A stretch of 64,000 bases of DNA from Chitinophaga rhizosphaerae (GCF_003958645.1 NZ_RXLO01000001.1:248001-312000); one strand, 5' to 3'; counted from the first letter of the stretch, positions 53,579 through 62,723 are shown. Program-made: numbers and translations. The notes: generated by a model from the letters alone, not told the origin.

Positions 53579-53806
53579 ATGGATGAAATCCGGGACGATA
53601 AATTGCTGAAAGCCCTCGGCGCGCGCTTTAAACAGCTGCGCGAAGAAACGGGCATGAGCAACCGTGAGTTCGCGGATCACGCCGGCATCGGCCATGCACA
53701 AATCAACCGGATAGATACAGGACAGGTCAACGTTTCCATCAGTACCCTCAGCGCCATCGTCAAGCAACTTGGCATTTCTCTCAGCGAATTTTTTCAGGGT
53801 TTGTAG
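53579..53806 (+). CDS. Small XRE-family DNA-binding protein
   Basis: This protein of 75 residues consists of one Cro/CI-type helix-turn-helix domain: LGARFKQLREETGMSNREFA, then HAGIGHAQINRIDTGQVNVS and LSAIVKQLGISLSEFF. There is no effector or dimerisation extension, so it resembles stand-alone XRE regulators. It is flanked by a divergent small gene and a convergent amidohydrolase gene; targets are unknown. Confidence 0.88.
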   Translation: MDEIRDDKLLKALGARFKQLREETGMSNREFADHAGIGHAQINRIDTGQVNVSISTLSAIVKQLGISLSEFFQGL

Positions 53807-53912
53807 GGTTGTGGCCCAACTAACCGCACCATTGATTTACACCAACAAGTTTGAATTATTCCCGGAACGGAATTCGTTCTGCATATATCCTCATTAGTTA
53901 CTGGAAAAATAA

Positions 53913-53942
53913 AACCGGCCGCATCGCAGGACGCGGCCGGTT
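53913..53942. terminator. Hairpin downstream of the amidohydrolase gene
   Basis: AACCGGCCGC (53913-53922) pairs with GCGGCCGGTT (53933-53942) around a ten-base loop. It can end the leftward four-gene operon. Confidence 0.8.
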
Positions 53943-53966
53943 ATCGGCTTTGCAAGAATATCAGGT

Positions 53967-55157
53967 TCAGGAAGCGCCCAGCGATCGCAGCGCCAGCCAG
54001 GCCATCAGTCCGGCGCCGATTTCGAGCGACTGCTCATCTGCGTCGAATGTGGCGGTATGCAGCCCGGACGTAATGCCACGTTCCGCATTGCCCACGCCTA
54101 GCCGGTAAAAGCAGGCATCCGCCACCTGGGAATAGGATGCGAAATCTTCCGCCGCCATCCAGATAGGAAGGTCTACCACATTGTCTGCGCCCATGTATTC
54201 TTCCGTAAGGGCCCGCACTTCCGCCGTCAACGCTTCATGATTGATCAACACGGGATAGCCTACACGAATATTCACATCGCAGCTTCCGCCCATTCCTTCC
54301 GCAATGGCATACGCGAGTTTACGGATACGGTCGTGCGCATCGAATCGCCAGGTTTCGTCGAGCGTACGGAATGTACCGTCGATGATCACTTTGTCGGGAA
54401 TGACGTTGTGTGCGCCATCGGCGATCACTTTACCGATCGATAGAACCGATGGCATGGTAGGGTTGGCGTTGCGGCTCACGATTTGCTGGAACGCGATGAT
54501 CATGTGGCTGGCGATGATCACGGGATCGACGGTAGTGTGGGGCATGGCGCCATGGCCGCCCTTACCGTACACTTCGATATAGATCTCATCCGCACTGGCC
54601 ATATACCGCCCCGCCCGCATCCCGATCTTGCCCACCGGCAGTTCGGGCATCACGTGCTGCCCCAGGATGCGCGCGGGCGCGGGGTTCTGCAACACACCTT
54701 CCCTGATCATCAGGCTCGCCCCTCCGGGAATGCATTCCTCGCCGGGCTGGAAAATGAACTTCACCCGGCCGGAGAATTCGTGCCGCAATTGCAGGAGGAT
54801 TTCTGCAACGCCCAGGAGCGAAGTGGTATGCACATCGTGCCCGCAGGCGTGCATGACACCGGGGGATTGCGATTTGTAAGGCACGTCGTTCAACTCCGTG
54901 ATCGGCAGCGCATCGATGTCGGCACGCAGCGCGATCACGGCGTCTGACGGGCCTTTCGTTCCCTCCAGTATCGCCACGAGGCCCGTGTTGGCCATACTTT
55001 TATAGGGGATGCCCAGTGCATCGAGCTTTGCGGCTATGAAGGCGGCGGTTTTTACTTCCGTGAACGATAGTTCCGGGTTGGCGTGCAGGTGCCGGCGCGT
55101 GGCTACGGCCTTGTCCTGCAAACTGCGGGCGATGTCCCGGATCTTTTCCTTCAGCAT
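53967..55157 (-). CDS. M20-family amidohydrolase (N-acyl amino acid or hippurate hydrolase type)
   Basis: This 396-residue metallopeptidase-family enzyme hydrolyses N-acyl or related amide bonds in the cytoplasm. The metal ligands are visible: ACGHDVHT (Cys105, His107, His110), FQPGEE (Glu140/Glu141) and a later His of the dimerisation/catalytic part (GGHGAMPH). It is the last gene of the leftward operon, 7 bp after the DHDPS-family gene, so its likely job is removing an acyl group from an intermediate of the same pathway. The true substrate cannot be read from sequence; an aminoacylase acting on amino acids is the general alternative. Confidence 0.9.
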   Translation of the reverse strand: MLKEKIRDIARSLQDKAVATRRHLHANPELSFTEVKTAAFIAAKLDALGIPYKSMANTGLVAILEGTKGPSDAVIALRADIDALPITELNDVPYKSQSPGVMHACGHDVHTTSLLGVAEILLQLRHEFSGRVKFIFQPGEECIPGGASLMIREGVLQNPAPARILGQHVMPELPVGKIGMRAGRYMASADEIYIEVYGKGGHGAMPHTTVDPVIIASHMIIAFQQIVSRNANPTMPSVLSIGKVIADGAHNVIPDKVIIDGTFRTLDETWRFDAHDRIRKLAYAIAEGMGGSCDVNIRVGYPVLINHEALTAEVRALTEEYMGADNVVDLPIWMAAEDFASYSQVADACFYRLGVGNAERGITSGLHTATFDADEQSLEIGAGLMAWLALRSLGAS

Positions 55158-55164
55158 ATATGCA

Positions 55165-56202
55165 TTAAATTTTGTCCTTTTCGAGGAAAGCGCGCACGAA
55201 TTCGTCGTCGGTATGTTCCGGATATTCGCGCATCACCCTTTCGATCTCTTCGGCCTGGCCCGGCGAGAGCACTTCATGGTCGCTCAGGCACCAGGTCCCT
55301 TCCATCAACCCCTGTTTCCGCAACACTTCATGCAGCCCGGCTATGGAGCCTTTGAAGGAATGGGAAGGGTCGAACAGGGCCGCGTTCATGTCCGTCACCG
55401 CGATGTTGGTGCTCATGAGGCCCATATCTGCAGGGTTCGACCGGATCTTGTTGAACAGCTCCACCACTTTGCTGGTCCAAACCGACCAGTGGCCCAGTAA
55501 TCCGCCGGCGAAACGCTTTTCCACGATCTTCCCGTTTACGGGAATGCGGTAGGTGGTCAGCAGATCGGCCACGATGTTATCGTCGTTCCCCGTATACATC
55601 GCGATTTCGTCGCAACGTTCGGAGTGGCAAACGGCGCGGAACACGTCGAGCGTCTGGTAGCGGTTGAAGGGAGCCGTTTTAATGGCGAGCAGGTTGGGGA
55701 TATCGGCCATCCTGCGCCAGCAATCGTAACTCAATATACGACCTCCTACAGAAGGTTGGAGATAAAATCCGAAAACGGGGAGCACTTCCGCCACGGCCGC
55801 CACATGTTGCACGAGCTGCGTTTCTGAATAGTCTTTCAGTCCGCCCAGGCTTACGAGCCCGATATGATACCCGAGATCCCTGGCGATTCCGGCTTCCTTC
55901 ACGGCCTGTGCGGTAGGCCCTGCGATGCCGGCCACGCGGATGAACGGACGGTTCAGCCGAGCTTTGCCGATTTCTTCGGCAGCGAGCCGGAGCACGCGTT
56001 CGTAGAGGTTATACTGTGGCCAGCGGATCTCGAATTGGGTGGTATGCACGCCCACGGCCACGCCGCCTGCGCCGGAGGCGATATAGTATCGGGTGAGCCG
56101 GCGCTGGCGGGCTTCGTCGAGCTGCCGGTCTTCCGTAAGTGCCAGCGGATGGGCAGGGATGACCGTGCCGCTGTAAAGCAGTGATTTGATGGATGCGTCC
56201 AT
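55165..56202 (-). CDS. DHDPS/NAL-family aldolase-lyase
   Basis: The ATG at 56202 (MDASIKSLLYSGTVIPAHPL) gives 345 residues; the longer frame crosses the preceding gene and is rejected. The TIM-barrel family comprises dihydrodipicolinate synthase, N-acetylneuraminate lyase and related keto-acid aldolases. A Schiff-base lysine is visible in NLLAIKTAPFNRY, with a Tyr in FGFYLQPSVGG at the usual catalytic position. It diverges from canonical DapA (for example GGVAVGVHTTQFE where GTTGE is usual), so lysine synthesis is unlikely; cleavage or formation of a sugar-acid or keto-acid in the same pathway as its operon partners is the inference. Confidence 0.8.
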   Translation of the reverse strand: MDASIKSLLYSGTVIPAHPLALTEDRQLDEARQRRLTRYYIASGAGGVAVGVHTTQFEIRWPQYNLYERVLRLAAEEIGKARLNRPFIRVAGIAGPTAQAVKEAGIARDLGYHIGLVSLGGLKDYSETQLVQHVAAVAEVLPVFGFYLQPSVGGRILSYDCWRRMADIPNLLAIKTAPFNRYQTLDVFRAVCHSERCDEIAMYTGNDDNIVADLLTTYRIPVNGKIVEKRFAGGLLGHWSVWTSKVVELFNKIRSNPADMGLMSTNIAVTDMNAALFDPSHSFKGSIAGLHEVLRKQGLMEGTWCLSDHEVLSPGQAEEIERVMREYPEHTDDEFVRAFLEKDKI

Positions 56203-56228
56203 ATGTATGCGAATCGTAGTTGTGTTTT

Positions 56229-57245
56229 TTAGAATTTGCCCGTTCTGGTCTGGAAATGGGTAGGTTTTTTGATGGTGGCGCCGCCGCTCTGGTACCATTC
56301 GAGCGTCATACGGATCATATCGCGAAGGGTCACTTTCGGGTATCCGAACAGGCGGAAGCTTTCGGCGGCGTTGTTGAGCAGGGCTGTGTCCTGTTCCGAG
56401 TTCAGGAACTGCGGCGTTTTGCCGGCGAGTTTACCGAATTCTTCCGCGATCCAGCGAACGGAAGCCGTTTCAGGGCCCGTGATGTTGAGGAATTTGGCGG
56501 GAGCGGAAGTATGCAGGAAGGAGCGGAGCGCATATTCGTTCGCATCGCCCTGCCAGATTACGTTTACGTGACCCATGCGCAGGTCGATGGGCGATCCGTT
56601 CACGACGGATTTGCAGATCTCCAGGAGCACGCCGTATCGGAGATCGTTGGCGTAGTTGAGGCGGTAGATGAGCAGTTCGGTGCCGTATTGTTGCGAGAAG
56701 TGCTCGAAGATACGCTCGCGGCCGAGGCAGGACTGGGCGTATTCACCAACCGGGCCAACGGGCGTGCTTTCGTCTGCACCGCCGGAATACACCGGCACGA
56801 GGGGATACACGTTCCCGGTGGAATACACTACGATCCGGGAGTTACGGTATTTTTCCGCCACGCGGCCGGGGAGATAGGCGTTCATGGCCCAGGTGAAGGC
56901 TTCCTTACCGGTGGTGCCGAATTTGGTGCCGGCGAGGTAAAGCACGTTTTTAGCGTCGGGCAGCGCGGCGAGATCGGCTTCGTTCAGCAGGTCGGCGGCG
57001 ATGGCTTCCACACCGGCGGCTTCCAGTTCTTCGCGGAGACCGGGCTCGGAAAGCCGGCTCACACCGATCACGCGGCGGGGAACGCCGGATGCGTCTACGG
57101 CCTGTTTGGCCAGTTTGGCGAGGCTGGGGCCGATCTTGCCGCCAACGCCGAGAATGAGGATGTCGCCTTCGAGGCGCGCGATGTCTGCTACCAATGCTTC
57201 GGAAGGCTTCAGCAGCTCTTCAACGGTGGAGAATATTGCGTCCAT
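56229..57245 (-). CDS. NAD-dependent epimerase/dehydratase (extended SDR)
   Basis: This 338-residue protein has a Rossmann nucleotide-binding motif (ILILGVGGKIGPSLAKLA, about 29-46) and a later STGNVY with a YxxxK-like region (EYAQSCLGRERIFE, where the Lys is replaced by Arg). It resembles nucleotide-sugar epimerases but is shorter in the specificity part. It lies 21 bp downstream of the Nramp-like gene and 26 bp upstream of the DHDPS-family gene, in one operon, so it likely oxidises, reduces or epimerises the pathway's sugar or sugar acid. The exact step is unknown. Confidence 0.85.
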   Translation of the reverse strand: MDAIFSTVEELLKPSEALVADIARLEGDILILGVGGKIGPSLAKLAKQAVDASGVPRRVIGVSRLSEPGLREELEAAGVEAIAADLLNEADLAALPDAKNVLYLAGTKFGTTGKEAFTWAMNAYLPGRVAEKYRNSRIVVYSTGNVYPLVPVYSGGADESTPVGPVGEYAQSCLGRERIFEHFSQQYGTELLIYRLNYANDLRYGVLLEICKSVVNGSPIDLRMGHVNVIWQGDANEYALRSFLHTSAPAKFLNITGPETASVRWIAEEFGKLAGKTPQFLNSEQDTALLNNAAESFRLFGYPKVTLRDMIRMTLEWYQSGGATIKKPTHFQTRTGKF

Positions 57246-57266
57246 GTCGTATAGTTTGCGAATTGA

Positions 57267-58517
57267 TTATGAAAAGAATAATGTTTTGACGTTGCTGGCG
57301 GCGAGGATGAACATGAAAATGAGGCCCAGCGCACCGAAGAACTTCACGTACGGCGGGTTTTTCATGGCGCCCATGATCTTTTCGTCGTTGGCGACCAGGT
57401 ACAGCGCCACGCCAATGAAGGGAACGATGAAAATGGTGACCGCCTGCGCCAGTACGATCAGTTGGAGCGGCAGTTTCCCGAAAGAAAGTGCGACGGTTGC
57501 CCCGAGCGCCATGATGACGCCGATAAGGACCCTTACTTTGCCCGATTGCAAGGAACCCCCGAACCCGAGCGCGTCGCCCAGCAGCGTGCCGCCCAGTGCG
57601 GCGTTGCCGATCATCGCGGAGAAAGAGGCGCCGAACAGGCCGGAAAGGAACAGCGCAGAAGCGAAGTTGCCGAAGATCGGCTCCAGGGCGATGGCCATGT
57701 CCGTCGCTTTGGTGACGTTGATGTGGTGGCTATGTAAAACTGCTGCGCTGCACGACATAACGATGGCCGCGAGGATACCGAGGATCACCATGCCCGGGAT
57801 GGCTTCCCGCCCCGTTTGCCTGGCTTGCGGATTGATCCGTTTGCGCTCCTGGACGAGGTAGGCCTGGTACAGCGCGCCCACGATGGAGAAGCACGAGGCG
57901 ATGAAGGCGATGGTCAGTTGCAGGGAACCTTCCGGGAGCGAAGGCACTGCAAAACCTTTGGCCACATCCGGCAGGGAAGGCTGGGTGAAGAAGAACGTGG
58001 CGCAGAAGGCGAGGAGCATGAGCCCGATGAGCGCGATCATGACCTTTTCCAGCGACTTGTAGAAACTGCGGAAAAACAGCATGACCATTGCGGCGAGGTT
58101 AAACACGATAATCCAAATGGCCGGTGCGGTTTGCGTGGCTTCGCCCACGGCGATCCCTATGCCGATGGAATTGCCCGCCTGGAATGAGGCGCACACGAAG
58201 AAAACGCCCACGCCGATGGCGATGCGCGCGCCTTTGCCCCATTTTCTACCGATGGTGGTGAGGGCGGATTCGCTGGTGGCGATGCCGACCCGCGCAGCCA
58301 TCACGGCGAAAATGATCATAAAGAAAATAGCGACTACCACCAGCCAGAGCAGGGCATAGCCATATTTGGCGCCCATCATGGAGGCAACGGTGATCTTGCT
58401 GGGGCCGAATACGAGCGCGGCCGTGATGAGTCCGGGCCCTATGGCCTGCAGCCAGGCTTTACCGCGGCTGGCGGCGGGTGCGGGAGTGGAGCGGACGGTA
58501 GCTGTCGAATCTTCCAT
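57267..58517 (-). CDS. Nramp-related membrane transporter lacking the canonical metal-binding motif
   Basis: This 416-residue protein has about 11 membrane helices and Nramp-family sequence (QAIGPGLITAALVFGP, KYGYALLWLVVVAIFF, FQAGNSIGIGIAVGEA). In classic Nramp transporters helix 1 carries DPGN and helix 6 MPH, which hold the metal. Here helix 1 reads GPSK (Gly38 to Lys41), so both Asp and Asn are lost, and the helix 6 region reads SIVGALYQAYLVQER with no MPH. The first gene of an operon with an epimerase, a DHDPS-family enzyme and an amidohydrolase, it may move a substrate other than manganese or iron. The call as Nramp-like is firm; the cargo is open. Confidence 0.88.
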   Translation of the reverse strand: MEDSTATVRSTPAPAASRGKAWLQAIGPGLITAALVFGPSKITVASMMGAKYGYALLWLVVVAIFFMIIFAVMAARVGIATSESALTTIGRKWGKGARIAIGVGVFFVCASFQAGNSIGIGIAVGEATQTAPAIWIIVFNLAAMVMLFFRSFYKSLEKVMIALIGLMLLAFCATFFFTQPSLPDVAKGFAVPSLPEGSLQLTIAFIASCFSIVGALYQAYLVQERKRINPQARQTGREAIPGMVILGILAAIVMSCSAAVLHSHHINVTKATDMAIALEPIFGNFASALFLSGLFGASFSAMIGNAALGGTLLGDALGFGGSLQSGKVRVLIGVIMALGATVALSFGKLPLQLIVLAQAVTIFIVPFIGVALYLVANDEKIMGAMKNPPYVKFFGALGLIFMFILAASNVKTLFFS

Positions 58518-58554
58518 AAACGTTTTTTTATGCGATGACCTGGTTGTGTTTCTA

Positions 58555-58568
58555 CGGGTGCGTACACG
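58555..58568. promoter_or_regulatory. Operator-like palindrome, copy 1
   Basis: CGGGTGCGTACACG differs from the consensus CGGGTACGTACCCG at two positions. It lies 38 bp upstream of the Nramp-like gene. Confidence 0.65.
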
Positions 58569-58619
58569 GCGTCTGCTTTACTTTGCAGGAGCAGATTTCA
58601 GGAATACGTGGATGAAAAC

Positions 58620-58633
58620 CGGGTACGTACCCG
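58620..58633. promoter_or_regulatory. Operator-like palindrome, copy 2
   Basis: CGGGTACGTACCCG is a perfect 14-bp palindrome with a central CG, typical of LacI-family operators. It lies 103 bp upstream of the Nramp-like gene. Confidence 0.75.
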
Positions 58634-58780
58634 AAAGTACAAGTCAATTCCGTAATTTGCAAATAAATTTCAACGGGAGGGGATAATTTGAAATAAGCAA
58701 CGCATTAATATAGGAGAACGGGCAAAATATTTTTTCCTCCCCGTTTTCCTTGGAAATATCCGATTAAAATTATTAACTTC

Positions 58781-58794
58781 CGGGTGCGTACCCG
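58781..58794. promoter_or_regulatory. Operator-like palindrome, copy 3
   Basis: CGGGTGCGTACCCG has one mismatch to the palindrome. It directly follows a TAACTTCC sequence that may be a -7 box for the rightward operon. Confidence 0.7.
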
Positions 58795-58855
58795 ATGTTA
58801 CTGGGTATTTGATGAAATACGGTTGCAGGACAACCGTTTTTTAAGGACCGGGTTA

Positions 58856-58869
58856 CGGGTACGTACCCG
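58856..58869. promoter_or_regulatory. Operator-like palindrome, copy 4
   Basis: CGGGTACGTACCCG, perfect, 67 bp upstream of the first oxidoreductase start codon. Copies 1 and 2 lie nearer the leftward operon, 3 and 4 nearer the rightward one. Confidence 0.75.
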
Positions 58870-58936
58870 AAATTACCGGGCCCCTTGTCGAACCAGATCT
58901 ACCGCGTAATTAATCATTAGAAGAGAAAGTTCCACC

Positions 58937-59965
58937 ATGCAGCCACGCTACGACCGCCGACAGTTCCTCCAGACCATGACCGCCGCAGGCATCGCCACCG
59001 GCCTTACCACCAGCCCGTCCCTCCATGCCATGGCCCTCGCCGCCGATCCCGTCCGCATCGGCATCATCGGCTGCGACACCTCGCATGCCGTCGCCTTCGC
59101 AAAAAGTTTCAATAAAGATATAGTGACGCCCGGCCTCGAAGGTTTCCGCATCGTAGCGGCGCTCCCCGAAGCCAGTCCCGACATCGAAAACAACCAGAAA
59201 CGTATGCCGGGATTCGTGGAAGAACTGAAAAAACTCGGCGTGGAAATCGTGACCGGCATGGACGCGCTCCTCGCCAAATCCGACGTAGTGATGGTAGAGT
59301 CCAACGACGGGCGGCCCCATCTCCGGCAAGCCCTGCCCGCCATCCGCGCCGGCAGGAAAGTGTTCATAGACAAACCCCTGGCCGCTTCACTCGCGGAAGG
59401 CATAGAAATATTCAACCTGTCCGAAAAACACAACGCGCCCGTATTCTCCGCTTCGTCGCTGCGGTACGTGGATAATGTGCAGGCCGTGGCCGGCGGCTCC
59501 ATCGGCAAAGTGTTCGGCGCCGAAACCTTCAGTCCCTGCGCGCTCGAAAAAACGCATCCCGATCTTTACTGGTACGGCATCCACGGCGTGGAAATGCTCT
59601 GCACCGTGATGGGGACCGGCTGCCAGACGGTTTCCCGGACCTCCACGGCAGACGCCGACGTAGTGGTAGGGGTTTGGGAAGGAGGACGGATCGGTACTTA
59701 CCGGGGCATCCGCGGCGGCAAGCAGGATTACGGTGGCAACGCCTTCGGCGGGAACAGCATCGTGCCGCTGGGGCCCTACAAAGGCTACGAGCCGCTCCTG
59801 TTGAAGGTCGCGGAGTTTTTCCGGACGGGAAAGCCTCCCGTTTCCCGCGAAGCCACCCTCGAAATCCTCGCGTTCATGGACGCGGCCGACGAAAGCAAGC
59901 GCAGGAAAGGCGCGCCGGTTTCCGTTGCGGCGATGTTCGGCCGAGTAAAGGAACACAAACGCTGA
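58937..59965 (+). CDS. Gfo/Idh/MocA-family oxidoreductase with export signal, first copy
   Basis: This 342-residue protein begins MQPRYDRRQFLQTMTAAGIA, a twin-arginine-type signal (RRQFLQ), so it should act in the periplasm. The NAD(P)-binding start is VRIGIIGCDTSH, and the family's EKP-type motif is DKPLAAS. Family members oxidise or reduce sugars and sugar acids. It is the first gene of the rightward operon, 20 bp before a second family member, and shares the palindrome-rich upstream region with the divergent catabolic operon. Its substrate is likely the same amino sugar or sugar acid, but this is inferred. Confidence 0.9.
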   Translation: MQPRYDRRQFLQTMTAAGIATGLTTSPSLHAMALAADPVRIGIIGCDTSHAVAFAKSFNKDIVTPGLEGFRIVAALPEASPDIENNQKRMPGFVEELKKLGVEIVTGMDALLAKSDVVMVESNDGRPHLRQALPAIRAGRKVFIDKPLAASLAEGIEIFNLSEKHNAPVFSASSLRYVDNVQAVAGGSIGKVFGAETFSPCALEKTHPDLYWYGIHGVEMLCTVMGTGCQTVSRTSTADADVVVGVWEGGRIGTYRGIRGGKQDYGGNAFGGNSIVPLGPYKGYEPLLLKVAEFFRTGKPPVSREATLEILAFMDAADESKRRKGAPVSVAAMFGRVKEHKR

Positions 59966-59985
59966 TCAACCTTAAAATCCACCTT

Positions 59986-61326
59986 ATGAAAAATACACGC
60001 AGATCGTTTTTGAAACAAACCGCGCAAGGCACGGCCCTCATAGCCGCCGGCGGCATCCTGCCCGGCTTCAGCGCCAAAAGTTACGCCTCCATCCTCGGCG
60101 CCAACGAGCGCATCCGGGTGGGCATGATGGGTGTAAATGCCCGTGGACTGGCCCTTGCGCAGAACTATGCGAAACAGCCTGATTGTGAAGTGGTATCCGT
60201 TTCCGACGTAGATACCCGCGCCAGCGAAAAGTGCATCGCCAAAGTAAACGACATCCAGAAAAAGCAGCCGGCCAATATCCCGGATTTCCGGAAAGCACTG
60301 GAGCAAAAAGATATGGACGCGCTCATCATCGTCGCGCCCGATCATTGGCACGCACCCGCCGCCATCCTCGCCGCCAAAGCCGGCAAACACGTATATCTCG
60401 AAAAACCCTGCAGCCACAATCCACATGAAGGCGAACTGCTCGTTGCCGCGCAGAAAAAATATAAATCCGTTATCCAGATGGGCAACCAGCGCCGCTCCTG
60501 GCCGAATGTCATCAAAGGCATCCGGGAACTGAAAGATGGCGCCATCGGCCGCGTTTACTTCGGGAAAGGATGGTATACCAACAACCGCCAGTCGATCGGC
60601 CGCGGAAAGGAAACCCCCGTTCCCGGATGGCTGGATTACGACCTCTGGCAGGGCCCCGCGCCCCGCAAGGCTTTCCGTGATAACCTCGTTCACTATAACT
60701 GGCATTGGTTCTGGAATTGGGGGACAGGCGAAGCCCTCAACAACGGCACCCACATGATCGACCTGCTGCGCTGGGGGATGGGCGTGGATTATCCCATCCG
60801 GGTATCTTCCGCCGGCGGCAGGTACCGGTACGAAGACGACTGGGAAACGCCGGACACACAGGTCATCAACCTCGAATTCGGCAACAACAGCAGCATGGCC
60901 TGGGAAGGCCGGAGCTGCAACGGGAAACCGCTGGAAGGGAATACCGTAGGCGTCGTGTTTTACGGCGAGAAGGGTTCGCTCATGATCGACGGTAATGCTT
61001 ACACCGTTTACGACCTCGACGGTAAAGTGGTGAAAGATGTGAAAAACGACATGAAGATCGACGCGCGCAACCTGACCAATCCCGCCGAAGCGCTGGATGC
61101 GCTGCATTTCCAGAACTTCTTCTCCGCCATCCGCAGCGGCGCGCCGCTAAACAGCGACATCCTCAGCGGTCATCAAAGTACATTGCTCTGCCAGTTGGGC
61201 AATATCGCACTCCGTACGCAAAGCACGCTGCATACCGACCCATCCAACGGACGGATCAAAAACAACGCAGCTGCGCAGAAATTATGGAAAAGGACATACC
61301 AGCCGGGCTGGGAACCAACAGTATAA
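59986..61326 (+). CDS. Gfo/Idh/MocA-family oxidoreductase with export signal, second copy
   Basis: The ATG at 59986 (MKNTRRSFLKQTAQGTALIA) gives 446 residues with a twin-arginine-type signal (RRSFLK); a longer frame reaches into the upstream gene. The nucleotide site is IRVGMMGVNARG, the EKP motif is LEKPCSHN, and the C-terminal domain contains HYNWHWFWNWGTGEALNNGT, a pattern typical of the longer Bacteroidota members, some of which act as glycosidase-like or dehydrogenase enzymes on glycans. It follows the first copy by 20 bp and precedes a sugar transporter by 17 bp. Specificity is unknown. Confidence 0.92.
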   Translation: MKNTRRSFLKQTAQGTALIAAGGILPGFSAKSYASILGANERIRVGMMGVNARGLALAQNYAKQPDCEVVSVSDVDTRASEKCIAKVNDIQKKQPANIPDFRKALEQKDMDALIIVAPDHWHAPAAILAAKAGKHVYLEKPCSHNPHEGELLVAAQKKYKSVIQMGNQRRSWPNVIKGIRELKDGAIGRVYFGKGWYTNNRQSIGRGKETPVPGWLDYDLWQGPAPRKAFRDNLVHYNWHWFWNWGTGEALNNGTHMIDLLRWGMGVDYPIRVSSAGGRYRYEDDWETPDTQVINLEFGNNSSMAWEGRSCNGKPLEGNTVGVVFYGEKGSLMIDGNAYTVYDLDGKVVKDVKNDMKIDARNLTNPAEALDALHFQNFFSAIRSGAPLNSDILSGHQSTLLCQLGNIALRTQSTLHTDPSNGRIKNNAAAQKLWKRTYQPGWEPTV

Positions 61327-61343
61327 ACCCGTAAATCAAACCG

Positions 61344-62723
61344 ATGCGGACACATACCGGCATGGTAGACCCCGGCTCGCTGAGCAGGCGGGATACGCGC
61401 ATATCCATCCTCATTATCGGGATGCTGTTTTTCATCTTCGGCTTCGTGTCGTGGGTGAACGCCATTCTCATTCCCTATTTCAGGATCGCCTGCGAACTGA
61501 CGAGCCTGCAATCGTATCTCGTTACGTTTGCGTTTTATATTTCTTACCTGGTGATGTCGGTACCTTCGTCGTACCTCTTGCGGTCGACCGGTTTCAAGCG
61601 GGGGATGATGATCGGTTTCTGGGCGATGGCGCTGGGCGCTTTCCTCTTCGTGCCGGCGGCCCTCATGCGGGCGTATCCCTTGTTCCTGCTGGGGCTTTTC
61701 ACCCTGGGAATAGGGCTGGCCGTGCTGCAAACCGCCGCCAATCCCTATATCACGATCCTGGGGCCGAAGGAATCCGCCGCCCAGCGCATCAGTGTGATGG
61801 GGATCTGCAACAAATTCGCGGGCATCATTGCGCCGCTGATCTTCGCCGCGGTGGTCCTCCGGGTTTCGGATACCGACCTGGAGCGCACGCTGCCGGGCAT
61901 GGGCGCAGCAGAAAAAACTGCCGTGCTGGACGCGTTCATCCGCCGTGTGATCGTTCCGTACACCGTGCTGGGAAGCGTGTTGTTCCTCCTGGGCCTCGTG
62001 GTGCGGTATTCGCCGCTGCCGGAGATCGATACGGAAAACGAGAGCATGGAAACGGCGGCCGTCAACAGCGGCAAGAAAAGCATTTTCGAATTTCCGCACC
62101 TGATCCTGGGTGCCGTAGCGATATTTTTGCATGTCGGCACGCAGGTCATCGCGATCGATACGATCATTTCCTACGCCGGCTCCATGGGCATCCCGCTCCT
62201 CGAAGCCAAAGCGTTCCCGTCGTATACGCTGGGCGCCACGATCGTGGGGTATTTCATCGGGATCCTCCTCATCCCGAAATTCGTGAAACAGGTGAATGCC
62301 CTCCGCTTTTGTACGGTACTGGGAGCCGTGCTTACCGTCTGCATCGTGAACATGCGCGGCATGGTGCACGTTTTCGGGCATGAAACGGATGTGTCGATAT
62401 GGTTCGTGGTATTGCTGGGATTGGCCAACTCGCTCGTTTGGGCGGGCATCTGGCCGCTGGCGCTCGACGGCCTGGGCCGCTTTACCAAGCTGGGCGCCTC
62501 GGTCCTCATCATGGGGCTTTGCGGCAACGCGGTGCTGCCGCTGGTGTATGGATTTTTCGCGGATATGACAGGGGAACGCGATGCCTACTGGGTATTGCTG
62601 CCCTGTTACGCTTACCTCATGTATTACGCATTTCACGGGCATCTGGTGCGCAGCTGGAAGCCGTCTCACAGGGCCGTTCCCTCAACACCCGAATATGAAT
62701 ACTCCGAAGATAAAAATCTTTAA
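61344..62723 (+). CDS. FucP/NagP-type sugar MFS transporter
   Basis: This 459-residue protein has about 12 membrane helices. The FucP-family features are GMLFFIFGFVSWVNAILIPY, LQTAANPYITILGP and QVIAIDTIISYAGS. In Bacteroidota such permeases bring N-acetylglucosamine (NagP), fucose or other sugars through the inner membrane by proton symport. The directly coupled downstream gene is nagA (its start lies inside the end of this gene), which favours an N-acetylated amino sugar as cargo. The start at 61344 is assumed; a Met seven codons in is possible. Confidence 0.9.
   Translation: MRTHTGMVDPGSLSRRDTRISILIIGMLFFIFGFVSWVNAILIPYFRIACELTSLQSYLVTFAFYISYLVMSVPSSYLLRSTGFKRGMMIGFWAMALGAFLFVPAALMRAYPLFLLGLFTLGIGLAVLQTAANPYITILGPKESAAQRISVMGICNKFAGIIAPLIFAAVVLRVSDTDLERTLPGMGAAEKTAVLDAFIRRVIVPYTVLGSVLFLLGLVVRYSPLPEIDTENESMETAAVNSGKKSIFEFPHLILGAVAIFLHVGTQVIAIDTIISYAGSMGIPLLEAKAFPSYTLGATIVGYFIGILLIPKFVKQVNALRFCTVLGAVLTVCIVNMRGMVHVFGHETDVSIWFVVLLGLANSLVWAGIWPLALDGLGRFTKLGASVLIMGLCGNAVLPLVYGFFADMTGERDAYWVLLPCYAYLMYYAFHGHLVRSWKPSHRAVPSTPEYEYSEDKNL

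Noticed and set aside
61173..62669. Leftward open frame of 498 codons
   Set aside because: It is antisense to the MFS transporter and rich in His, Arg and Gln, with no motifs.
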